Shown: positions 1 through 9,576 of the stretch, in pieces
How positions within the stretch are numbered: the stretch's first letter is position 1
Layout: the number at the start of each line of letters is the position of its first letter
Assembly (NCBI GenBank): GCA_949825045.1
Contig: OX463832.1
Location: 23,492,552 to 23,556,551, forward strand
Direction of reading: 5' to 3'
DNA length: 64,000 bases
From: Argyresthia goedartella
Taxonomy: Eukaryota; Arthropoda; Insecta; Lepidoptera; Argyresthiidae
Program-made: the position numbers and the translations under genes
Notes under the pieces: model-generated
Told to the model about the DNA's origin: nothing
Seen by the model: the letters and a program-made list of their open reading frames with translations, nothing else
Database searches by the model: none

Positions 1-30
1 CTATGATAACAAAATACTAAAAAATAGAAT

Positions 31-70
31 AAAATTAATATTTAAGGGACTCCCATATAACAAACGTGAT
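31..70. repeat. Short dispersed repeat, left copy
   Basis: An A/T-rich stretch containing the words CTCCCATA and ACAAACG recurs at 735-778. The two copies bracket the minus-strand reverse transcriptase tail at 217-732. They may be ends of related elements or a target duplication that has diverged. I cannot assign a family from the sequence alone. Confidence 0.5.
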
Positions 71-216
71 TTCTTTTGCGCGTTTTTGCTCGATATTATT
101 TTATTATTTTTATTATTTTATTATTTATTCAATAGTTTACAATAAGGCTTACAGTAATTATTTACCAAATTGCACTTATTGCTAGATAATTAGTAACAAA
201 AAGCAACACTTATCAT

Positions 217-732
217 TTATCTGTAGAAACTAAATAGTAGAGTCAGATCGTTTGTTAACTTTGGGATTGTATCAGAGAATATGTCAACCAGCTGACCCAC
301 CCTGACCAGTTCATTTATGAGAGCTATAGCTCTTGGGGTAGGCGCGTTTTCACCGCGCAGGCTGCGAAAATGATGGGCCGAAGCCAATAGTGGTGGCCGC
401 CGCCGAAGCATACCAGATCGCAATTTGGGGACTATTATAGAGATGTTGTGCAAAACGCTTGGATTATTTACCATGTTTCGCAATGTACTGATATAGTGGA
501 CAAATAGGGCCAGCTTTCTTCTAAGCTCTAGAGTATACAGGCCAACCATACCCACCACAAATAGGGAGGGGAAAAGGAAAGGATAATAACCATACATTCG
601 TTTGTAGAGGTATCTAGCAAACTTCCTTTGTATTCGCTCTATCATATATATTGATAACGGCAACAGGTAGACGCTTGAAATATTCACAGAATATTGAGTT
701 ATATCATTCACTTTAAAAATAAATAATGACAT
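217..732 (-). pseudogene. Non-LTR retrotransposon RT C-terminal fragment
   Basis: This open frame of about 171 residues has the look of the region after the reverse transcriptase core of Jockey/CR1-like LINEs: an opening IERIQRKFARYLYKR stretch, then YPFLFPSLFVVGMV and LELRR. In these elements that pattern lies 100-150 residues before the end of ORF2. No catalytic RT motifs are present, so it is a 5'-truncated relic. The frame is open throughout, which suggests it is younger than the debris that follows. The exact clade is uncertain; the assignment rests on the pattern of conserved words only. Confidence 0.7.
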
Positions 733-734
733 TA

Positions 735-778
735 AAATAAAATTAATATGTAAAGGGGGCTCCCATACAACAAACGGT
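735..778. repeat. Short dispersed repeat, right copy
   Basis: Second copy of the repeat at 31-70, in the same orientation, immediately upstream (in + coordinates) of unannotated A-rich sequence. Confidence 0.5.
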
Positions 779-789
779 TTTTAATAGAA

Positions 790-1689
790 AAAAACCTTAC
801 ACTACTTAATTATGTCTTCAAGAAAAATCCTAAATCCAAGTGGACCTGGATATCTCTTGATGGAAAATACAAAAAAAAAAGATTATATTATAACAAACAA
901 TGTAAAGGACATCAGCGACACTAATTTTATACAGAATCTAAACTTCTATACCAACCACCCTGTCGGCTAAATAAAAAATCACATAGAAAATTAAGTAAAT
1001 CATAACATCTTTTAGGATCGACACCTGAGCAATATGAAAATAATATTAACACCTCTATGTCCAATAAGCTACTAGAAATAGTTAATTCTGACATAAGTGG
1101 TAAAGAAATATGATCGTCTAACCAACAATCTGACTCAAACAAAGAAAAAAAAAGAAAAAAGACAAAAAAAAATATAAGTAAAAGAAAGCATGGAACTCTT
1201 ACAAGAAAGAATTATTAATTTCAAATAGTGAAAACACTAAAGACGATCGCAATAGAATAACCAACCTTAGTAAACAGATACGAGAAGGCATAACAAAAGT
1301 AAAAAGAATGATGTTTGAAGAGGCAATTGAAAAAAACAGTTAACCCCTTAAAGCATGGCCTGACCCGAAATGGATCGCGATTTTCAACCTTATTGCTTGG
1401 TAATAAAGTACAAAACATATGAAACCATATATTGGTTAGTATGCAGTAAAGGGTTAAGGTAAAACAAGCCTACAAAAAACTAAGCGAACAAGGTAAATAG
1501 AGGATTCCTAAAGTGAAGAACAGGCAATCGAACCCACTAACAAAACGCATCGTCATTCAGAGATTAGCAACAGACTACTACAAGGATTTGTATTCCAAAA
1601 AATAATATAAAGATGATATAACCAAGCACTGAATGCCAACAAGAATCCAAGGGTAAGACAGGATGCAGTCACACCATTAGTTATAGAAG
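790..1689. other. A-rich debris without a recognisable gene
   Basis: Poly-A-rich sequence with several short frames. None shows a recognisable motif. It probably includes the decayed 5' part of the LINE whose reverse transcriptase follows on the plus strand, but this is inference from position. Confidence 0.4.
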
Positions 1690-2544
1690 ATGTACGAAAA
1701 GCTTGGAAGAGCGCCAGGACCTGACAGTATAACAAACAAACTAATGACTCACTTTCGACTATCGAAATTAATTTTAACGATATACTGGAGAAAAATTGTG
1801 TCAACAACTATAGGCTCATATCTGTCTCGCGATCCCTATCTTAAATACTGGAAAGAGTTCTAAATAAGAGACTAATAAATTTCCTCGAAAAACACGGCTT
1901 GATCTCTCCTAATCGATTTCCGATACGGATTCAAGGCAGGCAAATCGACTGGGATGCCCTATACGCACTCGTGTACACACTTCAGAAAAACTTGATTGAC
2001 AAACAAAAGTTTCTAGGAGTTTTTTTTGGACCTCAAAAAAGCATTCGACAACTGTGTCGAATGCTTTTTTGAGGTCACTGAACTGAAGGTTGAACTGTCA
2101 CATCCCACCCTCGTAATTAAGATGAAAAGACCAAGCATTAGAGGGAATCCGCTAGAAATCTTTAAAGACTACCTCAATAATAGGAATCAGCGAGTCAAGA
2201 TAGGTCATTTTGTTAGTAAATGTGAGGCTGTCAAATTTGGTATCCCGCAAGGAAGCATACTAGGTCCCACCCTGTTCCTTATATATATTAATGACCTATG
2301 CCAGCTGAATATATTGAGATGAGAGCAAAGGTCTTTAAGTTTGCTGATGACACGGCAATAGTTTTCCATGAAAACAGTTGGGAGAGAGTCTTTCAATGCG
2401 TGGAAACAGGGATGACAGTGGTATCCAGATGGCTGAAAGATAACTTGCGCACCCTGAATTTAGACAAAACAAAATATCTCGCCTTTTTCATCATAAGTAA
2501 TAAGAACATTCCCAGCCACCTGACGTTACAACTTTATATATGAA
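1690..2544 (+). pseudogene. Jockey/CR1-type reverse transcriptase, left part
   Basis: Plus-strand relic of a LINE reverse transcriptase. Reading across frames gives, in order, NNYRLISVS (motif 2a region), FLGVFFDLKKAFD (RT motif A), GIPQGSILGPTLFLIYINDL (motif B) and FADDTAI (the catalytic ADD box, motif C). The frame is broken by several indels. Just after motif A a 22-bp fold-back inversion (2029-2076) replaces the expected continuation. The reading resumes at 8558 beyond the LOA-type insertion, so this element is the target into which that one jumped. Clade call is from motif style and is moderate. Confidence 0.75.
2029..2076. repeat. Fold-back inverted repeat, 22-bp arms
   Basis: Arms 2029-2050 and 2055-2076 are perfect reverse complements separated by the 4-nt loop ACTG. 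The left arm encodes the expected RT motif A (DLKKAFD), so the right arm is the derived copy. See findings. Confidence 0.9.
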
Positions 2545-2558
2545 AAGACTATAGCCAG
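2545..2558. repeat. Target-site duplication of LOA-type element, left
   Basis: The 14-mer AAGACTATAGCCAG occurs here and again at 8544-8557, exactly flanking the LOA-type element. The older RT reading frame is continuous when one copy is removed with the element. Confidence 0.9.
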
Positions 2559-3246
2559 AGGGTGTTCTGAGCGACTACCTCCTAGTGTGGGGGTGCTGAA
2601 GTGATGCAGAAGGATACGTCCGCCTGCATAACTTCTGCTTCCTCCTGGTGCACCCTGGTAACAGCGGCTAGTGACTGGTCCCCGGACCTCTTACTAGCCG
2701 ATGGCTAAAAGTAGCTCCGGTTCTGTCGGTTAAAGTGGGTGTACCCGGCAGACTATCTACACTCACCTGCGTCTTGTGGTCTGCGCAGTTGACCACCGTA
2801 GGCCAGGATGAAGGGGTCCTGGGGGGTTGAGCCGAGCGTTGCTGTGGATTTAGCTTCGTAAGGCAACACGCCCTCTTTGGCCTGGATTTCAGGCAAAACG
2901 GTAGCCTCGCCCGTAGCCGCGGGTTGGGGTAACGGCCAAGTGTCCCGTCAGAGGGCCACGGCTAGAGGTGTAGGGTCCGCTAAGGCGTCAGTCATAGCGG
3001 AGGGATGGGTCATGCTGACGGGGTAAGCTTCGGTGACTACGGCGGTGGGACCATGTCGCTGACACCTTGGTTCCCATCGTCCACAGAAGCGAGCTCCTGA
3101 TGTCGCGCCAAGTACCAGCCCTATGCTCCTATATCTACTCGGTACTCCTAGCGACTGAAAGCTGTTCCAAGCGAGTAGGCGCTCCCAATTATGCGGGCTC
3201 CGTGGAGGGTGGGAAATCGAGTAGACGAATCTCTATACATTTGGCC

Positions 3247-4866
3247 ATGGATCGTGTCAGGTCAAAAAACCCATCTGGAACGCTTCCAGCGGTGAAAACC
3301 GCAAGCGTCTCCAAACAGGTGCGAGAATCTGCCTCGGCAGATCCTCAAGCCTCAACTGGGCGCACTGCCACCATCAGTGACCTACCGGTGCAAACCGGTA
3401 GTGATTCCACTGTGGAGGTTAGCTGCAAAAAGCCCGAAAGTGAGTCGAGAGGCAGGGCCACGGGGCAACCCGGTGCGCGGAGCCATTCGACAAACATCGC
3501 CGAGCATTTCGCCAGCGCCTGGACGACGGTTGGTCGAAAGGGTAAACCACCCAAGCAATCTTTGCAAGGGAAGGGCCCATCGACTAGACGTCCAGATACG
3601 GTGCAAACCGGACCAGGGCGTAAGGCGAATCGTCGGTGGAAGAAAAAACAGCGTTTGGCTGCCACATCGGCCGCTGCCGGCGTAGATGGGGTTCCATCTG
3701 CCACGGTGACGACCGATGGCGGTCCCGCTGTTAATACAGCTGGAGCTGCGGGTAAGGTGACCGGCTCCCGTGGTGTCAAAGGGGCAACCCTAGACTCAAA
3801 CGGGGCTAAACCTACCGTAGCGTTCTCTGGTGGTCCAACTTCTAACAAGAAGTTGAAATCTGCCAAGAGATCCGGCAAAAACGAGCGCGCGGCTGCTAAG
3901 AGGGCTCGACTAGAGGATAGTATTTCTCCTCGAGTGGAGCCTAAAAAGCAGTGCACGGAAGCGCGCAGAGCTGGGGTCACCTATGCTCAGAAGGTGAAAT
4001 CTGACCAGTACATCGCCGTAACTGACGTCGCTACTGGTCATATTTCACAGGATCTGTCAACGCTCATCCTCAACGAGATTGATGACAAAATCTTGAGGGA
4101 AGCGTTGGCGGATCCGAGCAAGGAAAACCCCAAATTCGGTGGCAAGCCTCGTTACGAGGACGGCCACCTTAAACTGTTCGTGGAGGACGAGTACTCCCTG
4201 AACTGGCTGCGGGAGTGTGTCTCCGGTGTGTCTACACCATCCAACGTACAGTTGGTGGTGAAACGCCAATCGGAGATGGTCCGCAGGGTTCGATGTGGGG
4301 TGCTCATACCCAACGAACGAGGCAAGTGGAAGTCTGCGCCCGACGTCGGCGTAGTCCTCCACTATATGAACAAGTGGGCACAGGTTGACCGATGGCTCCT
4401 CCAGAAAGTGGATGAGCAGCAGGACAACCTGTTTCTCATCACAGACGTCCCTGAAGATGTGGTGCCGACCCTGCTGGGAAGGGGCAGACAGCTCCTTTTT
4501 GGTAGTGGTTCGGTCTACCTCAAATTTCAGGGACCCGGTGGGAAATTTGTGAAGGAACCACCGGTGGTAGCGCAGACCAGCTCTAAGCTGGTCATCACTG
4601 GGGTTTCTTCAAGAACAGCCAAGCCCCAGAGTTCCACTCCAGAGCGGCAGCAAACAGGCCCCGATGCAGTCGGGGAAAGTTCTGCTGCTCAACCGCAGGA
4701 CGAGCACGCGCACTGGGAGGCCATGCTGCTTGGTGAAGGCGATGAGCCAGAACCAGCAGTGGTGCCCTCTGAGGGCGAGGAGCTGTCCATGCGGCTGGAG
4801 GAGGAACTCGTCTTGGAGGTGGAGGAGGGGTTGACCAAAAATGGCGTCCCTCTCCCGCGATTGTAA
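3247..4866 (+). CDS. LOA-type ORF1 (nucleic-acid-binding, DUF4780-like)
   Basis: ORF1 protein, about 539 residues from the ATG at 3247; the frame is open further upstream to 3067 but that part looks like untranslated leader. The N-terminal half is basic and low in complexity (rich in S, T, G, K, R) with several basic clusters such as RRWKKKQR that could serve RNA binding or nuclear import. The C-terminal half has a folded look, with a stretch around LFVEDEYSLNWLRECV and QMVRRVRCGVLIPNE-like text that matches what is known of the DUF4780 domain of LOA-type ORF1 proteins. No CCHC zinc knuckles are seen. An acidic tail follows. It presumably packages the element RNA. The stop overlaps the start of ORF2 by 26 nt in the +1 frame. 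Confidence 0.78.
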   Translation: MDRVRSKNPSGTLPAVKTASVSKQVRESASADPQASTGRTATISDLPVQTGSDSTVEVSCKKPESESRGRATGQPGARSHSTNIAEHFASAWTTVGRKGKPPKQSLQGKGPSTRRPDTVQTGPGRKANRRWKKKQRLAATSAAAGVDGVPSATVTTDGGPAVNTAGAAGKVTGSRGVKGATLDSNGAKPTVAFSGGPTSNKKLKSAKRSGKNERAAAKRARLEDSISPRVEPKKQCTEARRAGVTYAQKVKSDQYIAVTDVATGHISQDLSTLILNEIDDKILREALADPSKENPKFGGKPRYEDGHLKLFVEDEYSLNWLRECVSGVSTPSNVQLVVKRQSEMVRRVRCGVLIPNERGKWKSAPDVGVVLHYMNKWAQVDRWLLQKVDEQQDNLFLITDVPEDVVPTLLGRGRQLLFGSGSVYLKFQGPGGKFVKEPPVVAQTSSKLVITGVSSRTAKPQSSTPERQQTGPDAVGESSAAQPQDEHAHWEAMLLGEGDEPEPAVVPSEGEELSMRLEEELVLEVEEGLTKNGVPLPRL

Positions 4867-7444
4867 AATCCTCCAAGCCAACCTCCAACACAGCCAAACT
4901 GCAACGGCCCAGTTAAGACGCTGGTTGGGGGCAAACAGCACTGCCGTGGCTCTGATCCAGGAGCCGTGGATCAACCGCGGTAGCATTCGAGGGCTCGCCA
5001 ATTTGAGAGGTAAGCTTTTCGGTACAACTGATCACGATAACCCTAGAACGTGCATCATAACTACTAACAACATCCCAGCACAGCCATTAACAGAGTTCTG
5101 TTCCAGGGACCTGTGTGCCATAAGGCTGCAACTGCCCGACACAGCTAGGTGCCGCGAGCTCGTGGTGGCCTCCGCCTACATGCCTGCGGAGGACAACCCG
5201 CCTCCACACGACCTGTGCCGGCTGGTGGACCACTGCGAGAAGTCGGGCCTCCAGCTCATCGTTGGGGCCGACTCGAACGCGCATCACCCACTGTGGGGCA
5301 TGCCAGATATGAACAGCAGAGGTAAGACACTTGTTGAATACCTATTTACTACAAACCTCAATGTGCTTAACATAGGTTCTGAACCAACTTTTGTTACCAA
5401 GCGGAGCAGAACTATCGTTGATATTACCCTGGCAACGGCGGACATATCCGACGACGTTGGGGGCTGGCATGTGTCCAACGAGGCGTCATGCTCTGATCAT
5501 CGATGGATACGCTTCGAGATCAACGCAGCGTTCTCCCCAACTGTCCCTAAGAGAAACCCACGCAAGACTGACAGAACCAGGTACAGAGCTATCCTAGGTG
5601 AAAGACTTGCTTGGGCTGAGACTCTACCAGATCCGGAGGGACCCGAACAAATCGAACAACAGGTAACAGATTTTACAAATACTTCAATAGACTGCTACCA
5701 TTCAACTTGCCCGCTTAGCACACCAGCGCCTACCAACACCAAGGGGCAGCCTTGGTGGGGTCCTGATCTAGATAGGATGCGTGCTAAGATCAGAAGACTG
5801 CTAAACAGGGCGATGAACACCAGTGCTGATGAGGATTGGGACAACTATAAAGATGCCAAATACAAGTACAAGAAACGACTACGGTTCAAAAGCAGCAACT
5901 CATGGAGGAAATTCTGCAGCGACATTGAAACCGTTGATCAAGCAAATCGGGTAAGGCAAATACTAGCTCAACAAGGCAACTCCAGGCTAGGGTCGCTTAA
6001 AAAACCCGATGGAACATATACCTCTTCCACCACAGAAACACACAGTCTCTTGTTGGAAACTCACTTTCCCGGAAGTAGAACTATTCAAGAGATTGTGTGG
6101 CCGAAAGAGGTTCACCATGAAGCTGTCGACCACTTAGACATAACTAATAATATTATCACTGCTGACAAGGTAAGATGGGCCATTAATAGCTTTAAACCTT
6201 TTAAATCAGCAGGACCAGATGGAATCTTCCCAGCACTTCTACAGTGGGGTGGGGAACCCGTCATCAATATAATGGTCCGAATCATGAAAGCATGTCTTAG
6301 ATTCGGATACGTTCCCAAAAGGTGGAGAGTAGTAAACGTAATTTTCATACCGAAGCCAGGAAGGAGCGACTACACTAACGCTAAATCTTTCAGGCCGATT
6401 AGTCTCACCTCGTTCTTGCTTAAAACTCTCGAACGTTTGTGCGAGAGACACCTGAGAGATGGAGCGTTAAAACATATACCCTTACACAAGAATCAGCATG
6501 CATATAGTTTGGGTAAGTCTACTGAATCGGCTCTCCATGCAGTTGTATCCACAATTGAAGAGGCGATTCAAAACAAATGCATCTGTCTTGGAACTTTTAT
6601 TGATATAGAAGGTGCCTTTGACAAGACGCAGTATAGCAGTATAAGTGCATCTCTAACAAGGCATGGGGTGTCAACAGCTGTAAACAACTGGGTCACAAAC
6701 ATGCTTAACAAACGTATCGTGCGTCTAGCTGGAGAGTCCCTATCGGCGGAGGTAGTGCGGGGATGCCCGCAGGGAGGAGTGCTCTCCCCGCTTCTGTGGA
6801 ATCTGGTCATTAACGACCTGATTACCAAGCTTAACGCTAATGGATACTACACCGTAGGATACGCCGACGATTTGGTAATCCTCATAACAGGTAAATTTGC
6901 GAGCACAGTATGCAACCTTAAACAAACAGCTCTTCGCATCGTGGAGCGCTGGTGTTTAGAATATGACCTGGCGGTTAACCCAACAAAAACGGTAATGGTC
7001 ATGTTCACTAACAATAGGGCTCTTGGTAGGTATACCCTACCTAAGCTCTTTGGAACGGAACTCCAGCTAGCAACTGAGGTGAAGTACCTGGGCATAACCT
7101 TGGACAGCAAGCTCAACTGGAGTAGCCACATCGACAACAAACTAAAGAAGGCGAGTATTGCTTTCTGGCAGTGTCGGAGAATGGTGGGGAAAAAGTGGGG
7201 ACTTTCTCCCAACATCATTCTTTGGCTGTACGTAACGGTGATCCGTCCTCTTGTCTGCTACGGAGCTGTGGTGTGGTGGACCAGGACCAAACTAACCACA
7301 ATGGTAAGCAAACTCCAAAGCTTCCAAAGGCTGGCCTGCATGGCTATCACAGGTAGTATGAGAACTACTCCAACAGCAGCAATGGAGGCCATGCTGTGTC
7401 TTCCGCCACTCCAGCTAAGCAGGAGGCCGCGTCATCTGCGGTGA
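4841..7444 (+). CDS. LOA-type ORF2, endonuclease plus reverse transcriptase
   Basis: Starts at ATG 4841 inside the end of ORF1; the protein opens with MASLSRDCKILQANLQHS, a typical beginning of the apurinic-type endonuclease. Endonuclease words follow: LIQEPWINR, VVASAYMPAED, VGADSNAHHPLWG, IVDITLA and CSDHRWIRF. The reverse transcriptase spans roughly residues 430-760 with AGPDGIFPALLQ, FRPISLTSFLLKTLERL, FIDIEGAFD (motif A), CPQGGVLSPLLW (motif B) and GYADDLVIL (catalytic YADD). The frame ends at 7442-7444 in a nonsense tail because of a one-base frameshift near 7415; the natural continuation is the RNase H frame starting at about 7420. The protein would nick target DNA and prime reverse transcription there. 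Confidence 0.9.
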   Translation: MASLSRDCKILQANLQHSQTATAQLRRWLGANSTAVALIQEPWINRGSIRGLANLRGKLFGTTDHDNPRTCIITTNNIPAQPLTEFCSRDLCAIRLQLPDTARCRELVVASAYMPAEDNPPPHDLCRLVDHCEKSGLQLIVGADSNAHHPLWGMPDMNSRGKTLVEYLFTTNLNVLNIGSEPTFVTKRSRTIVDITLATADISDDVGGWHVSNEASCSDHRWIRFEINAAFSPTVPKRNPRKTDRTRYRAILGERLAWAETLPDPEGPEQIEQQVTDFTNTSIDCYHSTCPLSTPAPTNTKGQPWWGPDLDRMRAKIRRLLNRAMNTSADEDWDNYKDAKYKYKKRLRFKSSNSWRKFCSDIETVDQANRVRQILAQQGNSRLGSLKKPDGTYTSSTTETHSLLLETHFPGSRTIQEIVWPKEVHHEAVDHLDITNNIITADKVRWAINSFKPFKSAGPDGIFPALLQWGGEPVINIMVRIMKACLRFGYVPKRWRVVNVIFIPKPGRSDYTNAKSFRPISLTSFLLKTLERLCERHLRDGALKHIPLHKNQHAYSLGKSTESALHAVVSTIEEAIQNKCICLGTFIDIEGAFDKTQYSSISASLTRHGVSTAVNNWVTNMLNKRIVRLAGESLSAEVVRGCPQGGVLSPLLWNLVINDLITKLNANGYYTVGYADDLVILITGKFASTVCNLKQTALRIVERWCLEYDLAVNPTKTVMVMFTNNRALGRYTLPKLFGTELQLATEVKYLGITLDSKLNWSSHIDNKLKKASIAFWQCRRMVGKKWGLSPNIILWLYVTVIRPLVCYGAVVWWTRTKLTTMVSKLQSFQRLACMAITGSMRTTPTAAMEAMLCLPPLQLSRRPRHLR

Positions 7445-8460
7445 GACTCAACACCTTAGGACTTTGGAGGAAAAACAGGACCTCACACACCGCCATCCTA
7501 GGGGAAGTTTACAAAAAAAATCCCATCTCTATGGCTTGCAGTGACAGAATCCCTAAACAATTTGTTTTTGACAAAAAATACAATATACAGTTACATGAAG
7601 ACCATCGGGTTGAGGGGCTCGACATTAAAGAGCTCAGAATTTTTACCGATGGTTCAAAAACTGAAGCAGGCACTGGTTCAGGCACCTTCTCGGAGGACCT
7701 AAACATCAAGATGGCCATTCCACTGGGTGCCCATAATACTGTCTTTCAAGCTGAATGCATGGGCATCATCTCGGCCGCTAATGCCATAGCATCGAGAAAG
7801 GTAAGAGATTCCTCCATTCGAATCCTCTCGGATAGCATGGCCGTCCTACAAGCCCTAAATAGCAACACTATTAACTCAGGGCTAATCTACGAGTGTCACA
7901 AACGACTAATGGAGGTATGTCAACACAACCGCGTAATCCTTCAATGGATAAAAGGACACAGCGGATCAAGAGGTAACGATGCAGCGGATGAGTTGGCGCG
8001 TAAAGGATCTAGCTTGACAGCGTATGGTCCCGAACCTATCATCCCTCTTCCCTTCAAGATGGTACGCTCATTTCTGAGAGAGTCGACCAGGAATGATCAT
8101 GCCACTCTTTGGACAAACCATGAGGAGTGCAGGCAGGCTAAGCTGGCCTTGCCGTCCCCTAGCTCTAGGCTGGCTAAGACCTTGCTTCGACTTAGTAGGC
8201 CGCGCATGCGACTGGTAACTGCAGCACTTACTGGCCATGGTTTCTTTAACAAACATCTATATGTCCTAGGTGTTACCGACAGCCCCCTTTGCAGAGCCTG
8301 CTTGGAGGCAGAAGAAACGGCTGCTCACGTCCTCATGGAGTGCACAGGAGTAGCGGACTACAGGGCTAAACACCTCGGTCAATCGAGGGACCTTCCAGGG
8401 ATAGTCGGTAACGTAAAGGGCCTACTGGCGTTCCTGGAGGAGTTGGGTTGGCTCGAATGA
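7396..8460 (+). CDS. LOA-type ORF2 continuation, RNase H domain (frameshifted)
   Basis: This frame continues ORF2 after a single-base shift; the upstream ATG at 7396 is probably not used as a start. It carries the ribonuclease H signature: IFTDGSKTEAGTG (first Asp), FQAECMGIISA (Glu), ILSDSMAVLQAL (second Asp) and WIKGHSGSRGNDAADELAR (His and last Asp). A C-terminal zinc-knuckle-like word CRACLEAEETAAHVLMEC follows, common in R1/LOA/I-type ORF2 proteins. All four RNase H residues are present, so the domain itself is intact. The lesion could be an assembly indel; if real, it separates RT from RNase H. Confidence 0.88.
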   Translation: MSSATPAKQEAASSAVRLNTLGLWRKNRTSHTAILGEVYKKNPISMACSDRIPKQFVFDKKYNIQLHEDHRVEGLDIKELRIFTDGSKTEAGTGSGTFSEDLNIKMAIPLGAHNTVFQAECMGIISAANAIASRKVRDSSIRILSDSMAVLQALNSNTINSGLIYECHKRLMEVCQHNRVILQWIKGHSGSRGNDAADELARKGSSLTAYGPEPIIPLPFKMVRSFLRESTRNDHATLWTNHEECRQAKLALPSPSSRLAKTLLRLSRPRMRLVTAALTGHGFFNKHLYVLGVTDSPLCRACLEAEETAAHVLMECTGVADYRAKHLGQSRDLPGIVGNVKGLLAFLEELGWLE

Positions 8461-8543
8461 TGTCGCATTCCCACCCACACGCAAAATAGGCGCTTTCGTC
8501 GTCGAGTTGCGGAAACCAGCCCGTCTTACAATTGACAATTGAC

Positions 8544-8557
8544 AAGACTATAGCCAG
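8544..8557. repeat. Target-site duplication of LOA-type element, right
   Basis: Identical to the 14-mer at 2545-2558. Confidence 0.9.
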
Positions 8558-9030
8558 GGATTTCCCTGTGACTGCCTCATTGTTTCACAAACAGCCTCCA
8601 TAAAATATCTGGGAGTCATAGTTGATGACCAATTACGTTGAAAGAATCATATACATATGATAACAACCCGAGTCAGAAAACTTCTATGGGTCAGTGGCCG
8701 ACCCCAAACTCCTTACGCAGGTATACTACGTGCCAATCCATTCTAGGCTATTGTATTACGTCCAGGGGGGATCTTGCAGGATTTACATGTTGAAACTGGA
8801 GAATGCACAACGGACCCTTATAAAGGTGATGACCTGTAAACCCTATAGATACCCCACCCTAGAACTCTAATAGTCTTGCAGGGTACTCACAGTCCGTCAA
8901 CCCTACATCGAAAGATCAGTTCTCCGACGCGTCTCCACCACACAGTTTGACCCTATCTTTCAATACCAGCACACTTGCAGCAGACACAGCAGAGTTGCGC
9001 TTGAACGCTCTTTGAGGACAGATCTACGCA
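8558..9030 (+). pseudogene. Jockey/CR1-type reverse transcriptase, right part
   Basis: Continuation of the RT relic that was split by the LOA-type insertion. It starts with KYLGVIVDDQL, the usual word after the thumb of LINE RTs, followed by remnants such as QRTLIKVMTCKPYRYPT and LTVRQPYIERSVLR that match the tail of Jockey-like ORF2 proteins. Several frameshifts and stops are present. The end is set where the next element's 5' leader appears to begin, and is uncertain by some tens of bases. Confidence 0.65.
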
Positions 9031-9576
9031 ATTTTTGCTCCGCACGCGGCAGTTTACTCGAAGCTTCGAAAATGGCAAATAAAAATAGGTACAAGAAGAA
9101 ATCAGTGTCAGCGAGAAAGACTGCTGCGAAAAATTGTTACATGAAACGAATTAAGCACAGCGACAAACAAATTTTAATGTGCGAGCATAAATAAAGTATA
9201 GACACTTTGATATCTATTGTGAAAACCAGTGCTGAAAGTGAATAAAGGATTAAACCAGTGATAAAAGTGAAAAAGGACGCTTACTACAAAGCTTAAATAA
9301 AGAACAATAAAAGTGACGTGACAGGGGTGCGAAGTGAATAAAACCTTTTATGTACAATTGAAATGAAATTCAGTGGATATTCGTCATATTAACACATCGT
9401 ATTGTGGCGACATCTTTGAGAGAATCCCTACACATGATGGTGGCTTACCATTGATATCATTGATAGTCACTAATTGAAAAGACCAACGACCGGACCAAGA
9501 AAGCTAACTTATTCAACAACCCCGCCACTAGGTGTCGCTAGCTAGTATATTGAGGGCTTTACATTTAATTAGCAAG

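Larger units (their letters stand above)
2559..8543 (+). mobile_element. LOA-type non-LTR retrotransposon, near full length
   Basis: A 5,985-bp insertion bounded by a 14-bp target duplication. It has a GC-rich 5' untranslated region of about 690 bp, ORF1, an ORF2 with endonuclease, reverse transcriptase and RNase H, and a short 3' tail ending in the repeated word ACAATTGAC rather than poly-A. Domain order and the RNase H at the end fit the LOA clade within the I superfamily. The only obvious coding lesion is one frameshift near 7415. GC content is clearly higher than in the flanks, and the ends are clean, so this is one of the youngest insertions in the window. No promoter motif was identified in the 5' region. 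Confidence 0.88.

Noticed and set aside
3345..3980. Long minus-strand frame opposite the LOA-type ORF1
   Set aside because: A shadow of the GC-rich plus-strand ORF1; no motif, and the plus-strand protein is recognisable.
9012..9194. Small basic frame (MANKNRYKKK...) as a separate gene of the CR1-like element
   Set aside because: Could be an upstream open frame, but there is no motif and no comparison copy; it is noted only as part of the leader.
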